Positions 24,366-34,590 of a DNA stretch of 64,000 nt are shown in pieces. Both the position numbers and the translations under genes were made by a program. Source of the stretch: Persicaria tinctoria (lineage: Eukaryota > Streptophyta > Magnoliopsida > Caryophyllales > Polygonaceae); the NCBI GenBank assembly GCA_037127255.1, contig JBANSL010000003.1:20339314-20403313 (forward strand), in the 5' to 3' direction. Every line of letters starts with the position of its first letter. The stretch's first letter is position 1. Below the pieces are notes generated by a model, which saw only the letters and a list, made by a program, of their open reading frames with translations, ran no database searches and was not told where the DNA came from.

Positions 24366-25782
24366 GGCTGTGTTCGGCCGATTTGCATAAATACACCAAA
24401 TCGGTGTTCGATTTGCAAAAAAAATATACCCGTTTTATGAGAATAGCAAAAATAGAATAGGTGAGTCATATGAGCTAAAAAAATAGGCTATTTATGCTAA
24501 AAAATAATGACTGATTTTACCTTTAAATTTAAATATAAAAATAATTAAAAGGAGTATTATGAATTAAAAGATGATTAAAAAATATATATATATTAAAATA
24601 ATGTTTTTAATATATTTTTCTCGGAAATTTAAGAATAATAAAACTAGGCGGATGAAAATCATTGCCTTATTAAGATACTCAATTATTGACAAGGATATAT
24701 TTGTTGTTGACAAGATATATGTTTTTGATGACAAACCAGATATCTAATCGTGACAGGATGGAGTCTATAATATGAAAGAAAATAAAGATACGATTTTATC
24801 CATACCATAACTAGAAATTAAAGGTCTGCCCAAGATGACAAAGTTATTTGTTCCAAATGACAGGAAAAATGTTTATAGTGACAGACTTCATGTTAATTCT
24901 GACAGGATTAAACCTTTAATCGGGGAGAGAATCAATGAAGATACGGTCAATCATATCTTCAGGATTATTAACAATATTTACAAAACGATTGTCAATATAT
25001 ATCTTCAGTATAATTATCCATGGTGACAGGATAAATGGGGTTCTTGACAATCTTAAATATGAATACTGACAGGATATGATAAAAAATCGGCGGGAGATTG
25101 CGTAAAGATACGGTTTTGACATAAATCATAACAACCAGATTTTTAACCCTATCTAGACAAGTCGCAGGGTGGCCTGATGAAGCCGGAGGGTTTGTCTGCT
25201 CTTGGGGTCGAGGCTGGAATCGGAGACTGATTGCGCCGAATTGCTCGCAGAACGACGGAAGGTATGGACGGAGACGGTCGGGGCAGTTGTTTGTTCTGGT
25301 TAGTAATTGGGATTGGGTAAGTTGGGACGCGGAAGTGTAGGCATAGGCGACGGAGCCGAAAACGCGGGCTCTGGTACGAGCGCCGGATACTTAGAGTTGG
25401 GGCTGAGCGCCGGAGACCTGGGGTTGTGGCCAACGGAGCCGAAGAGGGACGGGGTTGTGTGTTTTTGGTTAGGGTTTGGATTGAGATTTGGGGGTCGGGT
25501 CTATGAGTCTCGATTAAGGGGATTGAGATTTTAATTTTAATTTTTTTTTACTTCCAGATTTTTATTATTATTTGATTATTTAATATAATTTAAAAATATC
25601 AGAAAATTGAAAAATACTTAAAATATTTAACTTTTATTTTTTCTGATTTTTTGGGGTGGTGGGTAGTTTGGATAATAAAATAAGGTATTTTTGCAAATTT
25701 CCATATATTGATGCAATTGTTTTCAAACCTAGGTATTTTTGCAAACCAAACATCAAAGTGTGGTATTTAGTAGTAATTCTCC
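24366..25782. mobile_element. Insertion between the duplicated copies, TIR-like left end
   Basis: It starts GGCTGTGTTCGGCCGATTTG directly after TTA, like a Harbinger-type end. Near the right side GGTATTTTTGCAAACCAAAC is a partial inverted match to the left GATTTGCATAAATACACC. The proper right end is missing or altered. Inside, 24650-25130 contains a series of TGACAGGA/TGACAAGA motifs, and 25150-25530 is GC-rich and could be captured DNA. No transposase is seen. Confidence 0.4.
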
Positions 25783-26001
25783 TTTATTTTTTTCTTTTTT
25801 TGTGGGTGGAAAATTTGAGAAAAGAACACAGTGTGAAGATTTTGGGGGTAGAAAATGATCTGGAAATAAGTCGGTGGTCGGATAAGTCCAATCAAAGCGC
25901 ATTCAAACGGGTTGAATTGAGTCATTTCGGTTTTGGATATCAACTCAAGTTTTCAATACGGAGTATAATTCGAATTTGAATGATCGGGTGTGTTACTCTT
26001 A
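25783..26001 (+). repeat. Direct duplication, copy B
   Basis: Second copy of the unit at 24139-24365. It directly abuts the left end of the Harbinger-type element at 26002. Confidence 0.9.
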
Positions 26002-27169
26002 GGCTGTGTTCGGCTGCCACAAGATTAGGGGATTTGGAGATGGCGGGAGATTAAAAAAAAACACAATCCCTAACTGGTGTTCGGCTGCCACAATATGGTG
26101 CAGATTGTGAAGATTGTAGGAGATGAAAAATTGGAGAAAATGGAATCTAGGGGGTTGAAGATTATGGGGATTAGGGGATTGTGGAGAATTATAACTCGCC
26201 ATTTTGCCCCTCATTCCACACAATTGTTCCCCCTAAAACTCCAGATCTCCAAACAGTGCTCTTCGTCGTCAACGTCCTCAACCGGCGAAATCGACAAAAC
26301 CGGTGAGTTCCTCTTCTCCCTCCGATTTATCTGTACAGGTGAGGGTAGTCGACGGCCGACGGCGGCAAAAGGTGGCGCCTTTGGGTGTTCTACCTTGTTG
26401 GGCGGGCTGAAATGGAGAAGGCCGGTCGTGGAGTCCTTATCTGGCGGGGACGGAGTACGGGGGACGCCGGAAGTGTGGCATCTAACCAAAGCCCCTCCTT
26501 CTCGAAGGTCACAAATGGAGGCGCCGAACCCGTGGCTAGAAACCCCCACCTCCCACACCTCCCCTGTCGAAACCCAACCGGTGGTGACAACATTCCCCAT
26601 GTGGCTAGAAATCCCGACCTCCCACACCTCCCCCGTCGAACCCCAACCGGCCTTCTTCGACAATGTCAATGTGCAAACCCTAAACCCCCAAATCAGAATC
26701 ACCAATATCCCCAAACCCGACATGGTCGAACCCTGAACCCCCAACCGACCTTCTTCGACAATGAAATTGGATGAATTTTGTGTTTTCTTGCATTTGGATG
26801 AAATTTGTTTTATCTTGCATTTGGATGAATTTTGTGAAATGTGGTTATTGGTTGTTCATTTTGAATACCTGCTTGTGTGAAATTACATGAAACTGAATTA
26901 GGGGAGTGCAAATTCGGTTGCTTTTGCAGATTTGGGGCAACTATGTTGCAATTATTGTCCGTTTTCGAATTTGTGTTTATGGTTATTTATGTATGCTGAA
27001 CTATGTATGACATAAAACTGAAATGGGGAAGTGAAGTGAAGTGAAGTGGGTTTACCTGCTGCTTGAAATGGGGAATGTGAATTGTGATGAATAATATATT
27101 GGAAAGTCAGTTAGGAATCCATTTTATACCATATGTAACTGTTTATTCTTACCCTCCACAGTTCTGAGA

Positions 27170-27877
27170 ATGTCGTCGTCTGGAAGCTGGCCATCTGGTT
27201 GCCCTGAGAAGTATTGGTGGATAGGTGGAGAGGAGAGGCCTGCTCCTTGGTACGAGCAGGTAAATCATGCTTCGATCTTGGTCAGCCGGTTATTATGTGT
27301 ATGTATATCGTGTACCAGGTTGTGCCACTGAAATGTGGGTCATTGGTGTTGAGCATGGTTAACAAGTCTGTAGTAACTTTGATTCAACTGACAGTGTTTG
27401 TAGATATGAACAATCCTCTTTATATTGTGCGTAAATTATGTATAGATTTCTGAAGCCGTGTCGTGTTCGCATGAGATGCTAGACATGCAACAAGCAATGC
27501 AGCAGGAGCAGCCCGATGAGATGCATGACGACACGGAGGTAACCTCTAGGCTGCAGCTGAGTGGCCAGGAGAACCTCCCCCCTCTTGCTGAGATTGAGAT
27601 CCCCCCAAAGGACCCATGAATTCAGCAGCTGAAAGACATAGCTATGGAGCTGACCACGCGACTGTACGCTGCTGAGGTCGCTGCACGAAGGAACGCTGAG
27701 GAGCTCACAAGGGTCAGTGCCCTGAACGAGGAGCTCACTGCATGTCTTGCATCCCTTTCTGTGCAGGCGTGCAGGGTATGGGGGAACCTGCCGGAGGCGA
27801 GGGCTGGCGCCGAGACCACCAAGATGATGTTCTTCGCCATGGCTGTCGTTGCTCTAGCGGCAATGGCGAAGAAGTAG
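27170..27877 (+). pseudogene. Broken coding pieces inside the Harbinger-type element
   Basis: A first piece at 27170-27260 reads MSSSGSWPSGCPEKYWWIGG and ends at a donor-like CAG/GTAAATC. A later frame runs through QQAMQQEQPDEMHDD to a stop at 27617, then continues in frame as a coiled-coil-like segment (MELTTRLYAAEVAARRNAEEL) and a hydrophobic C-terminal segment (MMFFAMAVVALAAMAKK). This looks like a two-exon small protein with one stop. I do not recognise the family. Confidence 0.35.
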
Positions 27878-28395
27878 GCAGCTGAAGATGTGTATCTTAA
27901 GGAGAAGTTTTTTTGTGAAAATGTAGTTTCATTAGCAAGGGATAGGACCCCGCTTAACTGTGTAATTGTGTATGGTTAGGACTAGTAGCTTAGACTGACT
28001 TTATGAGTCCCCTACCTGGCTGGTTTTTGCGTGGTTGTAGGGGACGTGATGGACGGATGCCAGGAGATGCAGCACGTGAACGACGACAATGCATATTACC
28101 TCGCGGTGCACCTAGGAGAAGTGCAAGTACACCGACGAGTCCCGTGCAATTATTGACAAATGGCAATGTATTTTGTATATGTTATGTAGGTTTGGACAAT
28201 GGTAATGTTTTATGTTAGGAATGTATGGGTACAACGTAAGTATTTATGATCTCGTGTTGCACGCACCCTAAATATAAGTGCGTGCACTTTATTACGTTAC
28301 AAATAACATAAGTGCATGCACTTTATTACGTTACAAACCTGAATTTTATGCTCCCACCACTCGTCACTTGCATTGATGCACCCTCTTTCATAGTC

Positions 28396-28692
28396 CTAGC
28401 CCAATCCAGTCTCCCCATGCTTAAGGTCTTTCCAGTCCCTCCATCGCTCTTTCATAGTGGCGTGTTTGTTCTTAAGGGTGTTGGGGCCGCACTTTTGTCC
28501 AGTCGCTTCATCAAACTGGACAGTCAGAACGACCCAGCTAATCCCCTGATCTCTCCCATACTTCCACTGATATGCAATCAACAGGTCCAAGGATTGCTTC
28601 AGCAGAGTTGGGGTCCAAAGGAACGCTTTCTCCTTCGGGGCCTTGTCCTTTTTTTCCTTCTGTTTCTGCGGGGGTTTGCTTGTTGATGCCAT
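28396..28692 (-). pseudogene. Myb/SANT-like Harbinger accessory protein, truncated
   Basis: From the ATG at 28692 the frame gives MASTSKPPQKQKEKKDKAP and then a Myb/SANT-like domain: FLWTPTLLKQSLDLLI, NTLKNKHATMKERWRDW, LKHGETGLG. In this family the last motif is followed by Trp; here a TAG stands in that place and the same frame continues. The domain is associated with Harbinger ORF1 and binds the transposon ends. The stop makes it a likely dead copy. Confidence 0.65.
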
Positions 28693-29883
28693 TCCTACAC
28701 ACTCGCGTACCAATAACAGTTTGTTAGCACTCGAGAACACCAACAGTTTAGGCACAACCTCACAAACAACTGCCTCAGCCGTGTGCACATCCAATTGAAT
28801 TTGTATTTCATATAATCACATTCACATCAACCAACGACACGAATTAGAATGGTTCGAAACCACATTCACAAATCTAATCAGAAATACAGGCAAATCGGAA
28901 TATTGACATATAATTAGGCACAACCTCACAAACAACAACCTCAACTGCATCTCCCTGATGGATTTCGGGGATTCATTCGTCATGCCCCCAATTCGTATTA
29001 AATTGTCTCTAATTTCACCCCAACGGCCGTCGGGACTCAATTCCCCAATTTTCAATTTCTACAAACCCTAATTATGTTGGGTCCCCAATTCAGTTGTTCA
29101 TTTCAAATGGAGCAGGATAATAACCTACTTTGCCGAAATCCTAATCTACTTGCCGGTGGAAATCCGGCACCTACAGCAATGACACTGAAATGAAGACGTA
29201 CCTGCTCAACGCCGATGTTGTTGGGGTTGCGGCTTGCGCCAATCGCGGCAGAAAACCCTGCCAATCACGCTTCTAAACCCGTCTTGCTCCACTCGGCAAC
29301 GCTGGCGTGGCGGTGACCGCGTCTTCTGTCGTCGGAGTTCGTCGGTCGTCGCTCCTCAAACCGCTCAACACTTTTCAGGGGGTGGGGGGGACTGTCGGTG
29401 GAGCTCTCCACAACCGACCTTTACAAACTGCAAGGTGAGGGGTGTGTTGGGTTTTAAAAAGGGGGGGGGGGGGGGTGGGTTTTAAAAAGTGTGGGTAATA
29501 GAGTCATTTTCCCACCTCCAAATACACTACCATCTAATGCCAACCAAACACCATTTCGAGATTTCTCTACAAATAAATCTCCATCTCCTTACATCTACAA
29601 AAATCTCATTAATCTACACAATCTATTTTCATCTCTTACCATCTACGAAAATCTCAATAATTCACATAATCTCCTAGTGCAGCCAAACACAGCCTTATTT
29701 TGCCTCATATTTGTGCATAAGGAAGTTTTAAACATGTCTATAAGTTGGACTTGTTGGGATGTGACTCGCGTTATGAGAGTCAGGGTTACCAAACCTGCAC
29801 CATAACCCGCTAGGAATCTATTTTAACGGGTCAACAAATATGATTTAAAAAAAATGTTGTTATAATATTATTATTTTATTACA

Positions 29884-30661
29884 GAATAGCTATTCACACG
29901 GTCAATTTATCCCTTTTTACACGGAAAGCATCCGTAATGGCGCATCACGAGTACACGGTTGCCCTGCAATTGCGGTTACCGAGTGCGCACTTCCTTCCTC
30001 TCTCCTGCTCGCGTCTCGTCATCGCTAAATCCCCTCGTCGGTGCCTGTTTCTCTCTTCAATTCAACGATGGCAGCCAATCAGCCATGAGAGCTTTGCCGT
30101 TGTGCTCGCCTTCCTCGCTTCTCCTCAGTCGCCCAATCTCCGACCACGTCACCGCCGACCTCAGCCGCTGCCGCCTCTCCTTCCGCCAGCACTCCGCCGC
30201 CAACCTAGATCTGAAATTGCATCCCTTCCAGTCGAGCTCGACTATGGCGGATCTGAAAGGGGAAAAAATCAAGCTCGATCGCGTCGTCGCCGACCTCAGC
30301 CGCCCCTCCTGCCACTGTCGCCTCTCCCTCCGCCTACACTCCCTCCCTGCTACTGCCGCCTCTCCCTCCGCCTGCACTCCCTCCTCCGTTGCCGCAAATC
30401 TGGCCGCTTCTCCAGATCTGAAATTGCAACCCTAACATACCTCTCCCTCCGCCTATACTCCCTCCTCCTCCGCCTGCACTCCCTCCTCCTATCATTGCAT
30501 CACTAAGAATCATAAACCCGGATCTGAAATTGCAACCCTAGCTTTCAATGGAGCTCAACAATGGCAGATCTGGAAAAAAAAAAATGTGCGTCCGCGCACT
30601 GCGAGTACGCGGGTCCAACCGTGTGAAAGGCGAAAATTTTAACGTGTAAATAGTAACACCC
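29884..30661. mobile_element. GC-rich TIR element candidate
   Basis: The left TAGCTATTCACACGGTCAAT and the inverted right end (minus strand TACTATTTACACGTTAAAAT) align imperfectly over about 38 bp, each continuing to a second CACACGG or TACACGG block. No clean TSD was found. The interior is GC-rich and repeats GATCTGAAATTGCA three times (about 30209, 30416, 30521), giving long but low-complexity open frames on both strands. It resembles a Pack-MULE-like carrier of duplicated host sequence. Confidence 0.4.
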
Positions 30662-31228
30662 TTTTATTATTACGTGGATGTACACAATATACACTTTACT
30701 TATATAGAGTTTTGTCTATAGATAGATTGACTATTGCTTGGAGCCTAATGCGTTTATCTCTATATATTGTACCGGTCTAACACCAAGAGAATTCAGTTGA
30801 ATACAATCTCATATTCTCCCATTTTCTTTTGCCCTAGATTATAATAAATGCTTTATTTTTGAGTGATTTTTTTATATAAGAAACATAGCCCTAGAGGAAC
30901 TCAAGGTCAATCTACTCCTAGTTTTCTAAACCTCGATTCTGAACATCAATGATACTTTGAACAACATCGACTTGGGAAAAGTAAACTTAACAAAGTTCGT
31001 TATAGCTTGGTGGAATATTTATTTTTTTCCGAAACAAATTACTTTTTGACAAGATAAGATCTGATCCAAGAGTCATAGCAGCATATACAACTGAATAAAT
31101 TTATAACTGGAAAAGGCTAAGTCGTTGGATGATGACATAACACCACCTGAAATTAGCATCAAACATAATAATAATAATTATATAAAAAAAAAGATCTAAC
31201 ACCAAATGGTCCAAACCACCACAAAACT
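30662..31228. other. Spacer; right edge is an old LINE RNase H region
   Basis: Mostly AT-rich without a gene. The last ~30 bases before 31237 (reading P-P-Q-N-Y-Y-K) belong to an old RNase H domain that resumes at 34034 after the hAT-like insertion. Confidence 0.5.
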
Positions 31229-31566
31229 ACTACAAACAGTGGCGGATCCACGGGTGGCTCGAGGTGGCTGAAGCCCCCCCCCCCCCCTAAGAAAAAAAGA
31301 GGTTATGTATATTTTATATATCTGTGATATTTTTAATATATATAAGTAAAGTAGGCTATATGACACAACGGATTAGTTGGCTCAGTGGTAAAGACACGGG
31401 ATGGCTGGCGGAATTTTAAACTGGTCGATAGTCCCAGGTTCGAATCTCACATTGTACTTTGTATTTTTTTTTTTATCAAAAGCGCTAGCTCCTTTTTGCA
31501 TTTTTTTATCAAAAGCGCTAGCTCCTTTTTTCACCAACAGTGAGTTCTCATTTCCAACTTCCCAAA

Positions 31567-33306
31567 ATTATATCATGCAAAGCTTCATGCTTCCGCCAGG
31601 AATCCACAAAGAGTTGGACCAAATTAACAGAGGATTCTTCTGGAATAAGGATCACAAATATAAACCACTAATTGGATGGGACAAAATATGTAAACCCAAA
31701 CGTTGTGGAGGAATGGGACTTAATAAAACCAAAGACATCAATAAAGCATTACAAATGAAACTTCTCTAGAAAATTATTGCTGAGCCTGAAAACTTTTGGG
31801 TTAAAATTATAAGAGAAAAATACCTCAAATTCGAACTCCTTTGGAACTATAACAAAAAAAAGAGAATCTTCCTAGCAATGGAGAAAACTTATGGAACTAA
31901 AAGATGAATTCTGTGCCGAACTTATTTGGCAAGTTGGAAATGGGAAAACAATTAGATTCTGGATAGATGAATGGATAAAAGGCATCAAATTAAAGGACTA
32001 CAAAATAACATCAGATCCAATTGACCCAAATGAAAAAGTGGAGAAGTTTTTTGGACCAGATAAATTTTGGAAGTTAGAGGAACTACGTTCCCTCCTTCCA
32101 AATAACATTATTGACAAAATAAAAAACACGAAAATCCCACTTAATGAAATAGAAGATCGGTTGTATTGGAAACCTAGTAGAAATGGGTGGTTCACCACAG
32201 CATCGGCTCTTGAAAGCATTTCAAAAACCCGAACCACTACAGATCAACTGACACAGTGGATTTGGAACATTGACTGCTTTCCAAAGGTAAAGAATTTTCT
32301 TTGGAAGCTTGTCATGGATGGAACCCCCACCAAGAAAAGACTGATGGGGAAAGGAGTTGCTGTGCCCCTCTCGTGTATTCTATGTAATCTCAACGATGAA
32401 GACGCTGAACACATCTTTATAAACTGCAAATGTTCAAAAGAACTCTTTTGGAAAATAGACCCACATATTGGGAGGATAATACAAAACACACAAACAAGAG
32501 ACAAAAATATGAAAGAAATCACAACAGAGATTTTCGCAAAGCTATCTGCAACACAAAAAACTAAACTTGCCATTATGTGGTGGAGCATATGGACGATTAG
32601 AAACAAGATCATTTTTGAAGACCAGGGATTTGAAAACAAACAAAAGTGGGAACAATACATAAAACATCAATTACTACAATGGGAAGACTCCAAAAGAAAA
32701 TTCTGGGAAGATACCGACCTAAAGAAAAATGCCCCAAAACCTCCTCAAAGGAGAAAGAAAAATTTGAGATGGCAAAAGCCTGTCGTGGGAGGATTCAAAT
32801 TAAATTTTGATGCTTCTGTGCTGCCTTCTGGCGAGGCTTCGACGGGAGTAGTTATTCGAGATCACCATGGTGCTGTCGTTTTCTGCAAGGGCTCCCTTTG
32901 TGGGGAGATGTCGGCGGTGCAGGCCGAAGCGCTTGCCCTCCATTCTGGGCTTGTGGCTGCTCACCAGCTGGGTCTATCTAGGATCGAGGTCGAAGGTGAT
33001 TGCCTTGCAGTCATCAATGCTATCAATGGTGTTTGGAGTTGTCCTTGGGAGATCGAAATGATTATTGCTGATTCCAGGCGACTTCTCCAAAACTTCCAAC
33101 GCTCGTCATGTGTGCATGTATTCAGAGAGCTCAATCAGGTCGCGGACAAGGTGGCTCATCTTCGGCATCAACTCGATTACGACTCACCCTTGCATCTTTC
33201 GGAGCTACAGGCTCTCGTCCGAAAGGACGCTCTTGGGTGGTGGATCAGCAGGGTCTGACACCACCCAAATCCTTTCCTTGTATCAAAAAAATAAAATAAA
33301 AAAAAA
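31567..33306 (+). mobile_element. 5'-truncated L1-type LINE
   Basis: The insert starts inside the reverse transcriptase gene and ends in an A-rich tail (33284-33306). A perfect 15-bp TSD, TTCCAACTTCCCAAA, lies at 31552-31566 and 33307-33321. Truncation at the 5' end, an A tail and a long TSD are the signature of target-primed reverse transcription. Only the C-terminal part of the pol protein is present. Confidence 0.92.
31576..33258 (+). pseudogene. LINE reverse transcriptase C-terminal part with zf-RVT and RNase H
   Basis: The frame begins YIMQSFMLPPGIHKELDQIN and GGMGLNKTKDINKA, the end of the RT domain. It hits a TAG at 31767, shifts frame in an A run near 31860, and meets another TAG just before 31891. 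From there 455 codons are open: a zinc-binding region (KRLMGKGVAVPLSCILCNL, EHIFINCKCSKELFW) and RNase H (FKLNFDASVLPSGEAS, VQAEALALHSGL, VEGDCLAVINAINGVW, FRELNQVADKVAHL), ending LVRKDALGWWISRV. Used in life for copying LINE RNA; this copy is dead through truncation and the breaks. Confidence 0.88.
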
Positions 33307-34033
33307 TTCCAACTTCCCAAATACAAATTTGTTTAAGGTTAAATTGAAAAGGTTAGTGTTTCTTATCCTATAGGTTATCAATTTATGCTCTAAATTTTAA
33401 TTTGAGATTCAATTTATAGATAGACTTGAGAATTTAGGGTTTTGATTTTGGAAAATAAATTTGTAAAACTAGGTTAGAGAATCAATTTTGTGAATTTGTG
33501 AGTTGGGTGATTATTTTTTAGTTTCGCAAACAAGTAAAAAATAGAAATGCAGAATGAAAATTCACCAAACAAATCAGAACAACCTCTTTACAAAATCCTA
33601 AACTTTTGAGTTTAAATTATGGGCAATTTATGAAAAGCTAGATCCCTCCGAACACTAGCAAATAAATTTCAAGAAGCTTTAGAAGCAATCAATATCCCTT
33701 AATTGACCTCAACTTGTTCACATTAGATTCAAGAATTTAGAATTTTGGTTGTGATTATTTGAATAGGTATGGTATTTCCTGAAACTCAATTGTAAAAGTA
33801 GTCTAAATACAAAATAATCTGAGTTAATCTAAAAATAACCTTACTTGTATATTGTAATTAAATTGAAATCGGTCAGAAGTCCAATAAGCTAAAATGCGTA
33901 TCTTTTTATTTACGTGCAAGGAAAAAAATGGCTATACTGAATTTGATTCTTTACATTAACATTGATCTTGATTCGCAACTTATCATAAGTGTTTTTCAGC
34001 CCCCCCTTGATGAAAATCCTAGATCCGCCACTG

Positions 34034-34357
34034 ACTACAAACTCAACTTTGATGGAGCTCTATCAATCACAAACAAAGACAGTTTCAGTTTCATTATCCG
34101 AGACCACGTGGGAAACTCAAGCTGCAACTAAACTGCACTTAAAACATCTCTTTATTCAAGGGGACAATCTCACAATTATTAATTGTTTGGGAGGTTTATG
34201 GTCATCCCCTGGGGAAATCGAAATGCTCATCTCCGACGTTTCTACCTCTCTGGTTGTCTCTGCGTTGTTTTGCTACTGTTCAGATTCGTCAGATCTACAT
34301 AGAAGCCAATCGAGCTGTCAATCGTCTTTTGCACCTCTATCTTGTCTGTATGAATGA
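34034..34357 (+). pseudogene. Old LINE RNase H fragment split by the hAT-like element
   Basis: The right half starts YKLNFDGALSITNKDSF and FIIRDHVGN, and after an internal loss and frame change continues GDNLTIINCLGGLWSSPGEI. The left end (to 31236) supplies the preceding P-P-Q-N-Y. It is a degraded relative of the other LINE RNase H domains in this window. Confidence 0.75.
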
Positions 34358-34487
34358 TCTTGGCTAGTAGAGGTCTCCTCTCTCCCAATTTTTTTTTGTT
34401 TCGAAAAAAAAACTCGATTCTGATGTAAAGGAAGTCCTCCTCTAAAGTAAGACTCACACAGATCATTAGTGACAAACTATTCAATAC

Positions 34488-34590
34488 AATAATAACAACC
34501 CAGTATATCCCGCAAAAGCAGGGTATGGGAGATCAGAATGTACGCACTCTTTTCCCGAGCAAGTCGAGAAAGTGTATCCGATAGACACAG
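34488..34590 (-). mobile_element. Au-like SINE 3' fragment, copy 2
   Basis: On the minus strand the sequence includes TCGGATACACTTTCTCGACT and ends in GGGTTGTTATTATTG. It aligns with the copies at 19543 and 36500. The tail repeat is partly decayed. Confidence 0.65.

Larger units (their letters stand above)
26002..29694. mobile_element. PIF/Harbinger-type element, 3.7 kb, non-autonomous
   Basis: The ends are GGCTGTGTTCGGCTGC (26002) and GCAGCCAAACACAGCC (to 29694), inverted repeats with one mismatch. The TSD is TTA at 25999-26001 and 29695-29697, the Harbinger target. The minus strand carries a broken Myb/SANT-like gene (28396-28692), the accessory gene type of this superfamily. I see no DDE transposase. 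The left part (26220-26760) is GC-rich with a ~70-bp tandem duplication, and 27170-27877 holds spliced-looking coding pieces, so parts may be captured. Confidence 0.85.
31237..34033 (+). mobile_element. hAT-like element with CAGTGGCGGATC ends, copy 2
   Basis: The left end CAGTGGCGGATCCACGG and right end CCTAGATCCGCCACTG are inverted repeats. A perfect 8-bp TSD, ACTACAAA, lies at 31229-31236 and 34034-34041. Removing the element joins a continuous RNase H reading frame, which confirms the boundaries. Inside are an A-box TGGCTCAGTGGT (31378-31389) and a B-box GGTTCGAATCTC (31437-31448), as in the 388-bp relative at 5078. A LINE (31567-33306) was inserted later. Without it the element would be about 1.04 kb with no coding capacity. 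Confidence 0.9.

Noticed and set aside
29937..30506. 189-codon plus-strand frame and overlapping frames
   Set aside because: Repetitive Leu/Ser/Pro/Arg translation of a GC-rich repeat with several equally long frames on both strands; taken as transposon interior.
31378..31448. Possible tRNA gene
   Set aside because: A and B boxes are present but the flanks do not form a tRNA acceptor stem and the segment sits inside a transposon.
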